A stretch of 64,000 nucleotides of DNA, taken from contig JBBMOA010000015.1 of NCBI GenBank assembly GCA_037954235.1, positions 8,525,001 through 8,589,000 of the forward strand. The letters are read 5' to 3'. A program made the translations under genes and the position numbers. The DNA comes from Aulostomus chinensis. Taxonomy: Eukaryota > Chordata > Actinopteri > Syngnathiformes > Aulostomidae. The number at the start of each line of letters is the position of its first letter. Position 1 is the stretch's first letter. The notes beneath the pieces are model-generated. The model was not told the origin of the DNA and searched no databases. It saw only the letters and a program-made list of their open reading frames with translations. Positions 50,499 through 62,745 of the stretch are shown in pieces.

Positions 50499-52126
50499 CA
50501 GTCAGGTCCATAAATATTTGGACATTGACACAATTTTCAGCATTCCAGCTCTGTACAACACCACAATGGATTTGAAATGAAACAATCAAGATGTGCTTTA
50601 AGTGCAGAATCTGAGCTTTAATTTGAGGGAATTTACATCCAAATCAGGTGAACGGTGTAGGAATTACAACACATTTTATATGTGCCTTCCACCTTTTTAA
50701 GGGACCAAAAGTAATTGGACAAACTAACATAATCATAAATCAAATTGTCACTCTTTAATACTTTGTTGCAAATCCTTTGCAGTCAACAACAGCCTGAAGT
50801 CTAGAACCCATGGACATCACCAGACGCTGGATTTCGTCTCTGGTGATGCTCTGCCAGGCCTCTGCTGCAGCTGTCTGTTCTTTGGGCATTTTTATCTTCA
50901 GCAATTGAAATGCATGTTCAATCGGATTCAGGTCAGGTGACTGACTTGGCCATTGCAGAACATTCCACTTCTTTGCCTTTAAAACCTCATTGGTTGCTTT
51001 CGCAGTATGCTTCGGGTCATTGTCCATCTGCATTGTGAAGCGCTGTCCAATGAGTTTTGAAGCATTTGGCCGAATATGAGCAGATGATATTGCCCGAAAC
51101 ACTTCAGAATTCATTCTGCTGCTTTTCTCAGCAGTCACATCATCAATAAATATAAGGGATCCAGTTCCACTGGCAGCCATACATGCCCATGCCATTACAC
51201 TACCACCACCATGCTTCACTGATGAGGTGGTATGCTTTGGATCTTGAGCAGTTCCTTCCCTTCTCCATACTTTTCTCTTTCCATCATTCTGGTACAAGTT
51301 GATTTTTGTCTCATCTGTCCATAAAATGTTGTTCCAGAACTGTACAGGCTCTTTTAGATGTTTCTTGGCAAACTCTAATCTGGCCTTCCTGTTTTTGAGG
51401 CTCACCAATGGTTTACACCTTGTGGTGAAACCTCTGTATTTCCTCCGGTGAAGTCGTCTCTTAATTGTTGACTTGGATACGGATACACTCACCTCCTGGA
51501 GAGTTTTCTGGATCTGGCCAACTGTTGTGAAGGGGTTTTTCTTGATGAGGGAAAGGATTCATCTGTCATCCACCACACTTGTTTTCCGTGGTCTTCCAGG
51601 TCTTTTGGTGTTGCTGAGCTCACCAGTGCGTTCTCTCTTTTTTAGAATGTACCAAACAGTTGATTTGGCCACACCTAATGTTTTTGCTATCTCTCTGATG
51701 GGTTTTTTTTGATTTTTCAGCCTAATGATGGCTTGCTTCACTGATAGTGACAACTATTTCATATTGAGAGATGACCTCACCAGATTCCAAATGAATATAC
51801 CATACTTGAAATAAACTCTAGGCCTTTTATTTGCTCCTTGTAAGTGAAATAACGAGCGAATAACACACACCTGGCCAGAGAACAGCTGAGTAGCCAATTG
51901 TCCAGTTACTTTGGTCCCTTTAAAAAGGTGGAAGGCACATACTGTATAAAATGTGTTGTAATTCCTACACTGTTCACCTGATTTGGATGTAAATACCCTC
52001 AAATTAAAGCTCAGATTCTGCACTTAAAGCACATCTTGATGGTTTCATTTCCAATCCATTGGGGTGTTGTACAGAGCTGGAATGCTGAAAATTGTGTCAG
52101 TGTCCAAATATTTATGGACTTGACTG
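50499..52126 (-). mobile_element. Tc1-like DNA transposon, 1.63 kb
   Basis: Flanked by TA at 50497-50498 and 52127-52128. The inverted terminal repeats are about 225 bp each (50499 to about 50725, and about 51895-52126), starting CAGTCAGGTCCATAAATATT on the left and ending with its near complement. Between them, on the minus strand, lies one transposase frame. The long repeats and the TA target are typical of Tc1/mariner elements of fish. Repeats differ at several positions, so the copy is not brand new. Confidence 0.93.
50755..51753 (-). pseudogene. Tc1-like transposase with one in-frame stop
   Basis: A single frame of 333 codons from the ATG at 51753. Codons 1-64 form the paired-type helix-turn-helix (IREIAKTLGVAKSTVW) and the GRPRK hook. 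Codon 65 (51559-51561) is TGA where relatives usually have Arg, a CGA-to-TGA change of the CpG-decay kind. The frame then stays open to the end. The DDE triad is intact: D about 147 (LWTDETKI), D about 244 (MDNDPKH), E about 279 (LNPIEH), with 34 residues between the last two (DD34E). The C-terminal part looks a few residues shorter than usual. No frameshift is seen. Confidence 0.9.
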
Positions 52127-52139
52127 TACATGTGTGTGT

Positions 52140-55100
52140 AGAGAGAGAGAGAGGAATGTGTGTAACCAGAAAAAGGAAAGAAACTATTGAGAGGAAGATC
52201 TATATGCTTTTTTATGCAAACCTAAAAAACATTAATTAAACACAGTTATGGCATCGTAAGGGTAGAGGGCGAGAGGGAAAACAGATGCTCATGTGCAAGG
52301 TGACAGACTGGCCCATTTTTTAAGGTGCACTTTCACCACACAGCAGTACAGTACGATTCTCATGGCCACAGGGTCCTTCAGATGGTCATCTAATTTCAGT
52401 AAAACCCTTTTCTGCTATTTTTTCCAGTGCTATATCACACTCTTACCTTGTCGTCTCGACTGGGCGACAGGAAAGACTGATTACACTGCACCTCCCTTCT
52501 TTCTCTGCATTTCTGCTTGGATGGTTACTGCATGTCTTTGTCCCAGTACAATAAAGTGGAATCTAATCTCATCTTTAGCAATTTTCTCAAAGAAATGCCT
52601 CTGGAGGTGTACAGAGGCCAGTGTGCTGTTTATATGGGAACATGACTAAGTGTCTGATGCACTATTGACGCACCAACACAGGCATGCTGCCCCTCCGTCA
52701 GCTGGCCTACGTGGAGGAGGATAGTGCACAGGTGGATGCTACAGGAACATGAAACAAGCTGAGCTGCAGCCAGGACCCTGTCATGTGCATTACTAAACTA
52801 CTACCTTATGTACTTCAGAGTATTTGCTAATAATAATGGTGATGATGATAATAATAATAATAAATAATAGAAATACTTCACTAGTAGTACACATTATTAT
52901 AACAAACATGAATGCTACATGTATATATGTGATGCAGACACAGGATGTCCAGCTGGAAAGGAAGTCACACCCCTACCTCCCAACGCTGGATGCCCCTTGC
53001 ATGTTGGCCTGTAACATGCTGGCTTGCTGGTGTCTCTTCATCCAATGGGTCATCTTTGGTTCAGGTAAATTACAGATGAATAATTTGCTGATTTGAAAGT
53101 CAACTAGAAGACACTGCACAGAACTCTCCTTTGTATGACCCACCACAGATGCAGAGAAACATTGTGTATTGTTCGATTTGTTCATGTACAAAGGATCCAG
53201 CATTCTGAAGTTACAAAAGGCATGGAAAGATTTTTCTTTTATTCCGGTCCGTGATTAAACAAAAACTTGATAATGTGCCTTTGGCTAAATGTGACCTCTG
53301 GATAAGCAGGCTGGTCCCTTTCGCCTCCAGGGAGCCTTGACAGCCAAACAGGTGCTAGTAGTGGGGAATGACGCAGCGAGATAGTAGTTGGTAATAATCC
53401 CTTGTCAGAGACAAGGGCAAGTAAGCAAAAAAAGAACAAAACGTTACACCGTGTCAGCTGAAAAGTGAGCCGCCGTTCATGACTTGCTGCTATGAAGTGA
53501 CAGACCTTCATGAGTGTGTATGTGAATCCACTCATCATAACACACATGCAGGTTTAGGCTACATATCCTCAGTTATGTTCAATTACAAGAGTTACTGAGG
53601 CTAAAGGTGAGTAATGCAGTGTAGGTGCCTGCTTATCATGACTAATAATGTGCAGCATTGAGGGAGCACTGAGTGCCAGCACAATAAAGCCAACTCACCT
53701 TTTGAAAAGGTCATTGCAAAAATAAATGGGATGATTGAATAACAGCCGTCTTATAGATCATTTCACACTGAGCAGTTCTTGCTGGGTAAAGGATAAAATG
53801 AGAGTGACACTGCAGTGCTACATTCCAGCAATAGGCAAGCAATGACACAATGATGCATAGACAGCACTGCAGTAGGGCGTCACATGGTCTGGCACAACTG
53901 TATCACCTTGACAAACTTGGAAAATTATTTAAAATAAACAAGAAGGTAAAGAGAAATTCAAGGAGGGCAGAACAGATTTTCAAGGTATCTTTGAATGTCC
54001 CCAGACAACTTACCTAATAAACCTGCCCGCTCATACACCTGGCTGTGGTCAACCAGCGCACTGTACGATGGTATTACTCTTGACAGTGTTTGTCATTGAC
54101 AGATCAATATTACATGGAGAGGAAGCAGTCATCTACAAGAAGGCCGGTCGTTACTGTATTCAAAGTAAAATATTTCTGTAAGATAGAACATCAGGAGTTT
54201 AAGACATAACTAATTCAATGCACAACTAGAACCATAGAAATAAGACTGTTATATACATTTTATTCAAGATTATATAGAAAAAAAGACTCCAAAAAATGGA
54301 TAAAGGCATTGTAGTATTGTTGGCCATCTCAACCAATATGTCTGTGTTTTTACCTGGAATGTATTGCAGCAAATTATTAGACTAACTAGATGGTAGCAAA
54401 ATGGAATTAACAGTAAATGTATTGATATTCTGCTGCTAAGGTCAGAAAGAGGAAGCTGCCTCTAGGAGAATCACTGCTGCTGTCGACAGTGTACTGTACC
54501 ATCTCACAGAGTCTAACAAAGTGGCCTTCCAGAGTATTACAAAAGGCATATTTATCCCCTGGAATTACTGCAAATTGACCTATATAACACAAACTCATTG
54601 CCTCTTGTCAGCAGTCCAGTATTTCATGGAAGCTAAAAGATGACTTTTGTTGTCTGTTAGATACTTTTCCTCAATTTTGCCAGAAAACACAGTGAAATTT
54701 TTTTTTTTTTTTTTTTTTAGATATTAATTAGTTGAAATGTCATTGTACTTGAAAATGATGAAAACAAGTTCTAAAAACTAAAAACTTTGGATGGCGAAAA
54801 GGTAGAGAAGCACTGATCCAAACTAAATTTAAACTGTACAAAACTGTGCTGCAGATGCTGCCGTGGTGATCTTTCTCTTTTACCTGAGCCAGACAGCCTG
54901 CTAACCAATTCATTTTATCCGAGACAGTCCCTGAGATTCAGCAGGTCAGCTTAAACACTGATTTAGCTCCAGCAAGGGTCTTTTGAGGTTTGTCTAACAC
55001 AGGGAGAGTTGTAGTTTTTCCTTTTAAGGAAGTTAGTTTCATAATAATATTTGAAATATAGATGACAACTTCTCATCACATATCCAGGGTGAATATGTCC

Positions 55101-55990
55101 CTTTGAAGAGGAAATTAATATGAGGAAATAGGCTGAAATAAAACCAGAGAGCAGAGACGGTACAATGCCAGAGTAGATTGTGCTCTTTTTTTGTATTTAG
55201 GAAGACCATAGCAGTATATTAATTTTTCGCTGTGACATTTGTTATCGTATGAATTTTAAATGTATTGACCGTTTGAAATATTGAATTTCAGGGTACATAT
55301 ATATGGATAGTAGTTTATCTTATCATCTAAATATAGCTTATGTGTCATTTCTAAACTGCAAATATACCAAAGGATGCTGTGTATTTCTGGCAAGGTGTAC
55401 CGTAAGTTCTGATTTTGATGAGAAATGTCTAGTGCTGCCACATTAATCGATCACTCTGATGACTTAGAAATGGAGGTCGTGCAGCTCTGAAAACTCCAGA
55501 TAGTGAAATATTGCAGATTGATTGATAATTTTATTGAGTGTGAGAGGAGGGAGGAACACGGACTGAATTTCCGCTGCTGTCTCAACTGTGTCTGACTTTA
55601 CAACAGCTTTTTTCATTCAGTCTGTTTCTGTGATTTATATCTTGACATTGACTGATGTCACCTGCTCTCACTCTGGCAGCGTTCCCAGGCTGAGAAGCTG
55701 CCAACTAAAACACATAGTTTTCAACCCAGGACAAATTAGAAGATGAATGTTTGCTTCCTCTTTTTGGGGATTTTCTATCAGATTAAGAGTCAATTGCTCT
55801 TGAAAGGGCATGGATTACTCAAGTCTGTTACTGTGGTTGTAGTTATTGAATGTCTGAAGTGCCTCGAAGACATTTTGTGCAGACTGAAGAGTCGACTGAG
55901 GATTGAAAACAAATCTTACTGGATGCATGAATGATATGAGCTACAAAAACAGTGTTTATTTAAGGCATCAATGAGTTATACAAAGTACTT
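52140..55990. other. gene-poor interval right of the Tc1 element
   Basis: Short (GA)n near 52141-52154, (AAT)n near 52840-52865, and a T run of 21 at 54698-54718. A 118-codon ORF near 52293-52649 has no protein features. Nothing else is supported. Confidence 0.4.
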
Positions 55991-56410
55991 AGAAGGGTTT
56001 TCACACTAGGGTGCCCGGAATGGATCTTAGTCACTTGGCCCAAAGTCCAGTTCGTTTCGTAAGTGTGAATGCTGGGCCTAACCACAGTTCATCGATCGGT
56101 GCCCAAGTCTGTTTGAAAAGGTGGTCTGGGAAACCATTCAGGTGTGCTTGGTCATGGACCACATCGGTCCTGACGGTGTGGTAAAAAAACACAGAAATGG
56201 ACCACCATGTGACATATTAAAACAAAAAAAGAGAGGGAAAAAAAAGAACATTTTGATTAACAACTGCTCTGTCTCACCTTATGGATGAATGCATGTGACA
56301 ATCAGTGAGAGCTGCAGCAAAGTCTTCTCTCGACACTGCCTGTCCCCTCTTAAACCGGCGTATACAGGAAACATGGGTCCCTCTCATTCTATAAGCCCCG
56401 GGACCATAGA
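55990..56410. repeat. degenerate DNA-transposon-like repeat
   Basis: The phrase TTTTCACACTAGGGTGCCCGG, then CCAGTTCGTTTCGTAAGTGT and GAATGCTGGGCC, resembles a hAT-type family common in fish, with TTCACAC-starting ends and repeated GTTCGTTTG-like motifs. I could not find both ends or a target duplication. Confidence 0.35.
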
Positions 56411-59110
56411 GAAAGAGATGGTTTTTGAGGGCGTCTCCAATTAGCTGTCAGACTACCAAGGTCGACTCAGTTGTCTAATTTCCTTTACTTACTCCTCTAC
56501 TTCCACAGCAAAGACATAAGCAAATGTTGCTGGTTGATGACCCCTGTCGGGAGTGAACACTTACTGGGGGGGGGGTGGCAATCGTACTCTGGAAGGGTAT
56601 GGAGCAATCATACCCACTGTTTTGATGCCCTTTTTATCTCAACTTGGTTCATTTGATGTAAATCTGAAGAGATTGTAACTTTAACTACAGCTTGAGTACA
56701 ACTGAAAGCATCCAGAAAGGCGTCCGCTCTCATCTACCTGGGTATTTTATAACAATGTAAGCTCTGACAGCATCCCAACCACCTTTGGCAGCACCATTAT
56801 GAATCGAAATGTCTGAATGGCATAATTGAAGTGTCACCACAATGTGTGAGATTTCCATATTTTGCAGTGGTGCAGACTTGCAGAGATTTCCACACTGCCA
56901 CCAGCCTGTCAAACACCTGTCAGTCCTAACATTCAGGGAAATAAAATAATGCATGACACAAATGAAAGTCTAAGGAAAAAAAATGAATGAAATGAATGAA
57001 TGAAAAAAAAAATAGGTGACACCCTTGCGCCACAAACACTTCATTTAAAATGGTAAGAAAACCGCACTAAAACTTCTATGGTTTCCCACTAAGTGAGAGC
57101 GCAAGACAGCACGTTAATGTTGCAGAGCAAGTTTACACACAACTTGACTGGGGCTGACCGGGGTCAACCCTGCTGGAGATGCACGCTGCATTGACCTTTT
57201 CCACAGAGTGAATGGAACATGTCACCAGGGTCTGGTAGCTAACTAGTTGGCCTCCATGTGACCCAGGTCATGGCCTGAGCACAGCCACTGACGACACCAT
57301 TGACTCAGTTTTAGATCTCCGAGCAGCAAGCAATCATAGATGTCATGCCTGTGCTCGCTGTGTCGGAGGAAGGCAACATACTGTAGGTGTGGTGAAGGGT
57401 CAGCAGAGGTGTTTGGACACCACAGGCACAGATTCCTGTCAGAAGCTTGAGCCAGTCAACACAATATTTTATAGCCTCGGGTTTGAGCGCTCCAATTGAT
57501 AGAGATGCTGTTTGAATTAATTAGTTCTCAGTCCATTTGATGTCTGGACATTTGACAGTGCAGGTTCTCTATTAATTCCCTACATCTCAACAGTGTTTGC
57601 CTGTGATGAAATGATTAACTTTAGATTCATCAAAAACAATTGGTTTCACTCACTTTTGGCAAAACTGCAGCAGCCCACACTGTTCTTCAGCTGTGAGAGT
57701 GCATCGCATCTCCAAGGAAGACACAATAAATGGAACAAAGCCAAGAGACATCCCAATGACTACAAATTGTGCGTCATTGTACCGGTAGTTTAAAAGGTAG
57801 TGTATGATATGCTAGCCTGCGCAATGTTTGAAGGGATTCAAACTTATTCAGTTTGAGTATTTAGTATTTAATAGGATTTTACCTCCAAGTTGATTGTGTG
57901 TTTGTATTTCAGCAGGATATCTCAAAAAGTAATGGGTGGTTTTCAATGATAGTTGGAGGGATAAAGATAATACAATAAAGAACAAGTGGTTAACACTTGG
58001 AAACCTTCTGGATCAAACGGTTCATCCTGAGGACTTTTCTAGGGAGGCTTTAGCTACGAGCACTAGATACATTTCAGCCATGTGAAATAGCTGAAAGAAG
58101 AAAAGTTCAGGAAATAATTCCGATTCTGTTTTTGATTTAATGCTCAATATGTCAGATAAGAGAGCATATGTTGATGAAATTAATCGATTGCTCGGAGATG
58201 ACTAAATTGTTTCTTGGAAGATGTATTTTTTTTGTAGATTATGAAAATTCAAACTATGCTCATAGTCAGTATCCACATAAATGGTAAACACAGTTTTTAT
58301 GTAACACATTTTTTAAGCCCTTTTCTTGTCTATGTTTTAAAGAACATTTTGACACAACGTCTGGAAGTGGGGACACTTTAATTACTAGACTGTCACACTG
58401 CCTCTTGATCACGGCGGCCAAGTAGCCTCCTCGTTGGAGGTACGTGATCTCTTGAGTGTTTTCTAGTTGTGAAAGTGAGAATTTAAACATGATTATGAAC
58501 CTTAAGTTTACACTGTTATGTTTAATTCAACTACGCTTCTCATCACAAGAAATACATTTCAGTGTGTAAAATAGCTTGATTTATATTCTGAACAAAATTC
58601 CCAGCCGTTAACCTAAAAGTCAAAAATATTTTTATTTCACCCAAGAACGTGTTGCTCATATTAGAGCACGCTTTTCCTACACCATGCAGAATTTAGTCTC
58701 TCTTCCCAGAGGGTCTTTCATAATGTACAGATAACTTGAAGTTCGCTAGGTTGCTGGGTTGAAGCTGATGTGAAGTGACGCCGTGTTATTTTTAAAGTCA
58801 GTGCCTCTTTTAAGCTTATTACACTTATGATCATTCATGCTGTATATGCTCACAGTTTGTGGGTGCAGATTGTTGTAAATTATTTTCATTTTGTGATGGT
58901 CTAGACTAGGCTGTGTTTTTTAGGGATATTCTACAATTCAATGCGTGTTCTCTGTCTCCCACTTTATATTTTTCTCCAACTTTAAGGGAAGATGGAATCT
59001 CTATAACCCAGCGTGACAACCTGTCTTTTTCCCCCTTAGACCTGCAGCACTAGGCGATAATTTAACTTGGGAAATGGATACGCGTCTGTCAGGATGGACA
59101 CAGATGGCTC

Positions 59111-59146
<36 letters not shown>

Positions 59147-59372
59147 GCGCGCCTGTGTTTCCTGACCTTCAGTAGATCAAACATTTAACTGACACCTTTC
59201 CAGCTGTCCTTCCATTTTTGGGGGAGAAAATCTACTCAGTATGGTCTCAAAGTGAAAATACACGGTCTGCAAATGATAAATAAGATTCGAGATTGAAATT
59301 TTTTCAATAATTTATGTATAAATTCGGGAAACAAGTGAGTTTTCTAACCAAGCAATTTGAACACACCTATTG
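56411..59372. other. gene-poor interval
   Basis: Contains a short (GAAT)n near 56983-57003 and a (TG)n at about 59113-59150. No gene supported. Confidence 0.4.
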
Positions 59373-59605
59373 CCATCCATCCATTCATCCATTTTCTATA
59401 CAGCTTATCTGCCGGGGGGCTGGAGCCTATGCCAGCTGACATTGGGTGAGAGGCAGGGTTCACCCTAGACAAGTCGCCAGTCTGTCACAGGGCCATCAGG
59501 AGCAATCAGGGGTTCAGTATCTTGCTCAAGGATACTTCAACATGGTCACCGGGGGAAGGGAGGATCGAACCAGCGACCCTTCGGTTGCTAGACGGCCATG
59601 CTGCA
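59373..59605 (-). mobile_element. tRNA-derived SINE with (GATG)n-type tail, internally shortened
   Basis: On the minus strand it starts GGCCGTCTAGCAACCGAAGG and has a B-box GGTTCGATCC, so the head is tRNA-like. It passes directly to the GGCTGGAGCC-type 3' part shared with the copies at 11083 and 27603 and ends in GGATGAATGGATGG. It lacks the V-SINE centre seen at 27603. Confidence 0.6.
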
Positions 59606-59989
59606 CACCTATTACTATCTCACAAATGCTCACACCAAATTTTGATCATTATGATTTTTAATGTCACTGATCAGCCATTTTCACCTTTTGATAAGCTTCC
59701 TGTGCATACTGATGAACACACATCTTTGCTCTTGTTTGAGTCGGTGTATTTTATCAAACGTTTGTCAATGCTTCACCTAAATCACTTTACATTTGTGTGA
59801 GGAATTTATACACAATCTCCAGTTCCAGTAAGATACACAAATGCATTCCCCATTTCAGGGCTGGTAGGGAAACCAGGACATCTGGTCTTCTTGGGATTTC
59901 ATCCATTCACATGGATGTTTGATCACATTTTCTGTAAATCTGTGGGGATGCATGTTTGCCTGTCATGTGTTTTTTGAGCTGAAGCTGCC

Positions 59990-60307
59990 ATGACAGCAGT
60001 GAGTGCTCCTCAGACGATGGCCCTTAGGTCCAGGTTCTACTCTTCCTGTTTGCCCCACAACTTGCCCTTAGACTCAGTTGCATCATCCATCCCTGCGGTC
60101 ATCCTGCTTGACTATATTGCCTTAATTCTGTTGGGAGTTGTTTCTGTTCTTGTAAGCCTATGTGTGGAACACGCCATTACAGGAGAAATGGTGGAGAAAA
60201 TTGAAACGCCCGCTATAGTTTTCCACAACAACCTGAGGGAAATCATAAAATCATGCGAAGAACAAATCGTGCATCCTACTGATGCCAATGATGATTTCAT
60301 ATTGTAA
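59990..60307 (+). CDS. unrecognised 105-aa single-pass membrane protein candidate
   Basis: I do not recognise this protein. The ORF begins at an ATG in a good context (GCTGCCATGA), with an in-frame TGA 12 bases upstream, and runs 105 codons. Residues about 34-58 (IPAVILLDYIALILLGVV and onward) form a clear hydrophobic segment. Before it are basic residues and two or three cysteines or prolines; after it a charged, helical-looking tail with VEKIE and EEQIVH and an acidic end DANDDFIL. There is no N-terminal signal peptide, so a small single-pass protein is the simplest reading. AATAAA follows at 60508-60513. It has no visible introns and no neighbour within 30 kb. It could be a small-integral-membrane type protein, one exon of a larger gene, or chance. 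Confidence 0.4.
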   Translation: MTAVSAPQTMALRSRFYSSCLPHNLPLDSVASSIPAVILLDYIALILLGVVSVLVSLCVEHAITGEMVEKIETPAIVFHNNLREIIKSCEEQIVHPTDANDDFIL

Positions 60308-60507
60308 ACTGAAACAAATGCACATCACCAGACCTCCCTTTTGAAAACACATTTGTAGATCTGATGAAAGTATAGTAGACATTGTGATGAAAATTTAGTA
60401 GTGCTTGACATGCATCAGTGTGAGTGTTTAAGCCTGCAAATGAGAACAGCTTGAAATCATGCTTTCTCAAAACACTGCAGTGAACCTGGAATCATGTAAC
60501 TTGAAAA

Positions 60508-60513
60508 AATAAA
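60508..60513 (+). terminator. candidate poly(A) signal after the 105-aa ORF
   Basis: AATAAA on the plus strand about 200 bases after the stop codon. AT-rich sequence yields this hexamer often, so it only supports the ORF weakly. Confidence 0.35.
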
Positions 60514-60599
60514 TATCAGCTGAGGCTTCTCTGAAAAGCAAAAGAGGAACAGATCCCTTCAGCTGTTACTGCGCATCCATATCGTCGTCTTCATATCTT

Positions 60600-61740
60600 C
60601 ATCTCTTCATATCTCCTTCATTTAAAATAAGTGACTTGCAGCACCTTGGCCTCCTGTGATCACTGTAGTGTTTTTAGTATGAGGTTATGTCATGTTTATT
60701 TTCCATCTGAACAGCAGTATTTGTTGGTGTTGTGCTGATATCATTGGGAAGAAGCTACTGATTTTCATCTCAGACATTCAGCAGTTTTAAAGCGATGGTG
60801 TTTTTAAGGCAAATTTTCATTTGCTGTCATCACATATTCAAACTTGTGCTTGAGTTCTATAGAAGTACAGGACTGCCTGCTTCCCATTTACAAGTGTGAC
60901 ACGTAATTTATGGATTAGTGATATGCCAGAAAACAGTTAAATCAGTAAGATGAAGACCCCACTCATCCTGGGTTATTCAGCAAAATATCAGTGAGAAACA
61001 CTTTGATGAAAACATCAATAATTCCAACTCAGTAAGTCAGTAAGCCTCAGATGTCATATACAATCTGAGAGCCCAGATGAATGCCACTGCTTTTCAAAGA
61101 GTGAAGGACATTTCAAAACAAGAAATTTCTTTCCCTCCTAGGCATAACTGAGCCCATTTTATCATCAAATTGAGATTCTGACCTTTTCCCCGTATTACTG
61201 AAATGCACTTTTTTGAGATGACGCTCATAACTTAAGGTGTTCAAATGTTCACTTTTTGTGTCTCACTGCTTTGACCTTTATTTGTCTGAAAGAATCTGTT
61301 TCTCAAATAACAGGAAGATCCAAAAGAGAACTTAATTGGTTGCACAACATCAGAAATGTCTGTGATTTCAGTGTTTTGTAGCTTAGAAGCTGCGCTTTTT
61401 ATGTGTGTGTTTCCTCAGTTTTTCCCAACTGGACAGAATACATTTTTTTTTAATGAATTTATTCTTGGGAATAAAAAGTAAGAAATCAATAAATGAAATG
61501 CTACCTTTCTGATTAGACAAAACTGGACATAAACTATAAGTAGATTAGGTAGCTGTTGGCAGATCAATATTAATGCTTTGATATACTGGTTAAATTATAC
61601 TGACATTACAAATTTAAATGGATCATTTAGTTGGTAAAACAACACAGTTGTACTGTACCTGTGATACTTCACAGCCTTTATCCATGACTGACTAGTTATG
61701 AGCTTAAAATACAACTATCAACAGGTTTTAGTTCACTAGC
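60600..61740. other. non-coding interval
   Basis: AT-rich, no ORF with protein features and no recognised repeat. Confidence 0.4.
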
Positions 61741-61958
61741 TGAAGAGGGCTAAATTGGTGTGTGTGTGTGAGAGAGAGAGAGTGGGGGGGGGGGGTAAAA
61801 ACAAAACAAAGCTGCCAGACACGATTTATGTGTGCACTGCTCACTGTGTGCAGGGTAGTTCATGCAACAAGCACAGAACAGGCAAGTACTCCAGGCTGGA
61901 GGTGCAGAGAATTACTAGAGACAGGAAGACCACCAAAGATGCAGTGGGTAAGTAAGAT

Positions 61959-62142
61959 GGTGGAAGGGAGGAAGAGAGTCAGGAGCATAGTAGTGGGAGG
62001 AGAAGTGGGACTCGACTACTCTGTGCCCTGATGGAACAGAGCCCTCGATTGGTGGAAGGGAGGAAGAGAGTCAGGAGCATAGTAGTGGGAGGAGAAGTGG
62101 GACTCGACTACTCTGTGCCCTGATGGAACAGAGCCCTCGATT
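61959..62142 (+). repeat. perfect 92-bp tandem duplication
   Basis: Bases 61959-62050 and 62051-62142 are identical as read, each starting GGTGGAAGGGAGGAAGAGAG and ending AGAGCCCTCGATT. The lack of any difference points to a recent event or an assembly duplication. Confidence 0.95.
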
Positions 62143-62269
62143 ATCCTGGAATGAAAGTGTGGTTAGCATTCAGACGGCTTCTCAGACAATGCCTGTGTGT
62201 CAGATTCAGGATTCTGAATCCCTGACTCAAAGATCAGACACTACGAGGAAACATTCACGTTTCATTTAC

Positions 62270-62745
62270 ATTTCCTACATAGCTGCTCTGCACTGGCTCC
62301 CTGTTAAACCCACAACAGAATTTAAATCCTTCTCCTCACCAGTGGCCACTCGTCTGAAAGAGCTCAGAGTATTCTACAATCCCAGTAGATGGAACACTCT
62401 CCTTTCAAAGTTCAGGCTTATTTGCGGTCCCTTGAGTCTCCATAAGTGGAATGGGAGGTAGAGTTTTCAGCTCACCTGTGAAATTATCTCCCAGTTTCAG
62501 CCTCTAAGTTTAACAGTCGACCTAAAACCTTCACTTTAGATAAATCTTACAGTTCGAGCTGTCTCAGGCTTACCTTGCTGAGTCCCCAAGTTATGCTGTT
62601 CTAGGCTGTCGGGGGACTTCCTGTGATTCCTGAGCTCTTCTCGCCTCCCTCTGTGTCCCTTCACTTTGGCTCCGTCCCATTAATACATGTTACTAACTCT
62701 GCAACTACTGCCAGGCAGCAGATGTGCTTCATGTTCCATTAGCAG
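62270..62745 (+). mobile_element. L2-like LINE 3' fragment, degenerate
   Basis: A short stretch still reads ALHWLPVKPTTEFKS, the reverse-transcriptase C-terminal wording of fish L2-like LINEs, followed by CTAGGCTGTCGGGGGACTTCC and TTACTAACTCTGCAACTACT blocks of their 3' region. The frame is broken. It is related to but more worn than the copy at 11800. Confidence 0.6.

Noticed and set aside
52293..52649. 118-codon ORF right of the Tc1 element
   Set aside because: No conserved motif; the tail (AATAAAGTGGAATCTAATCT) is a wording seen in repeats and 3' UTRs.
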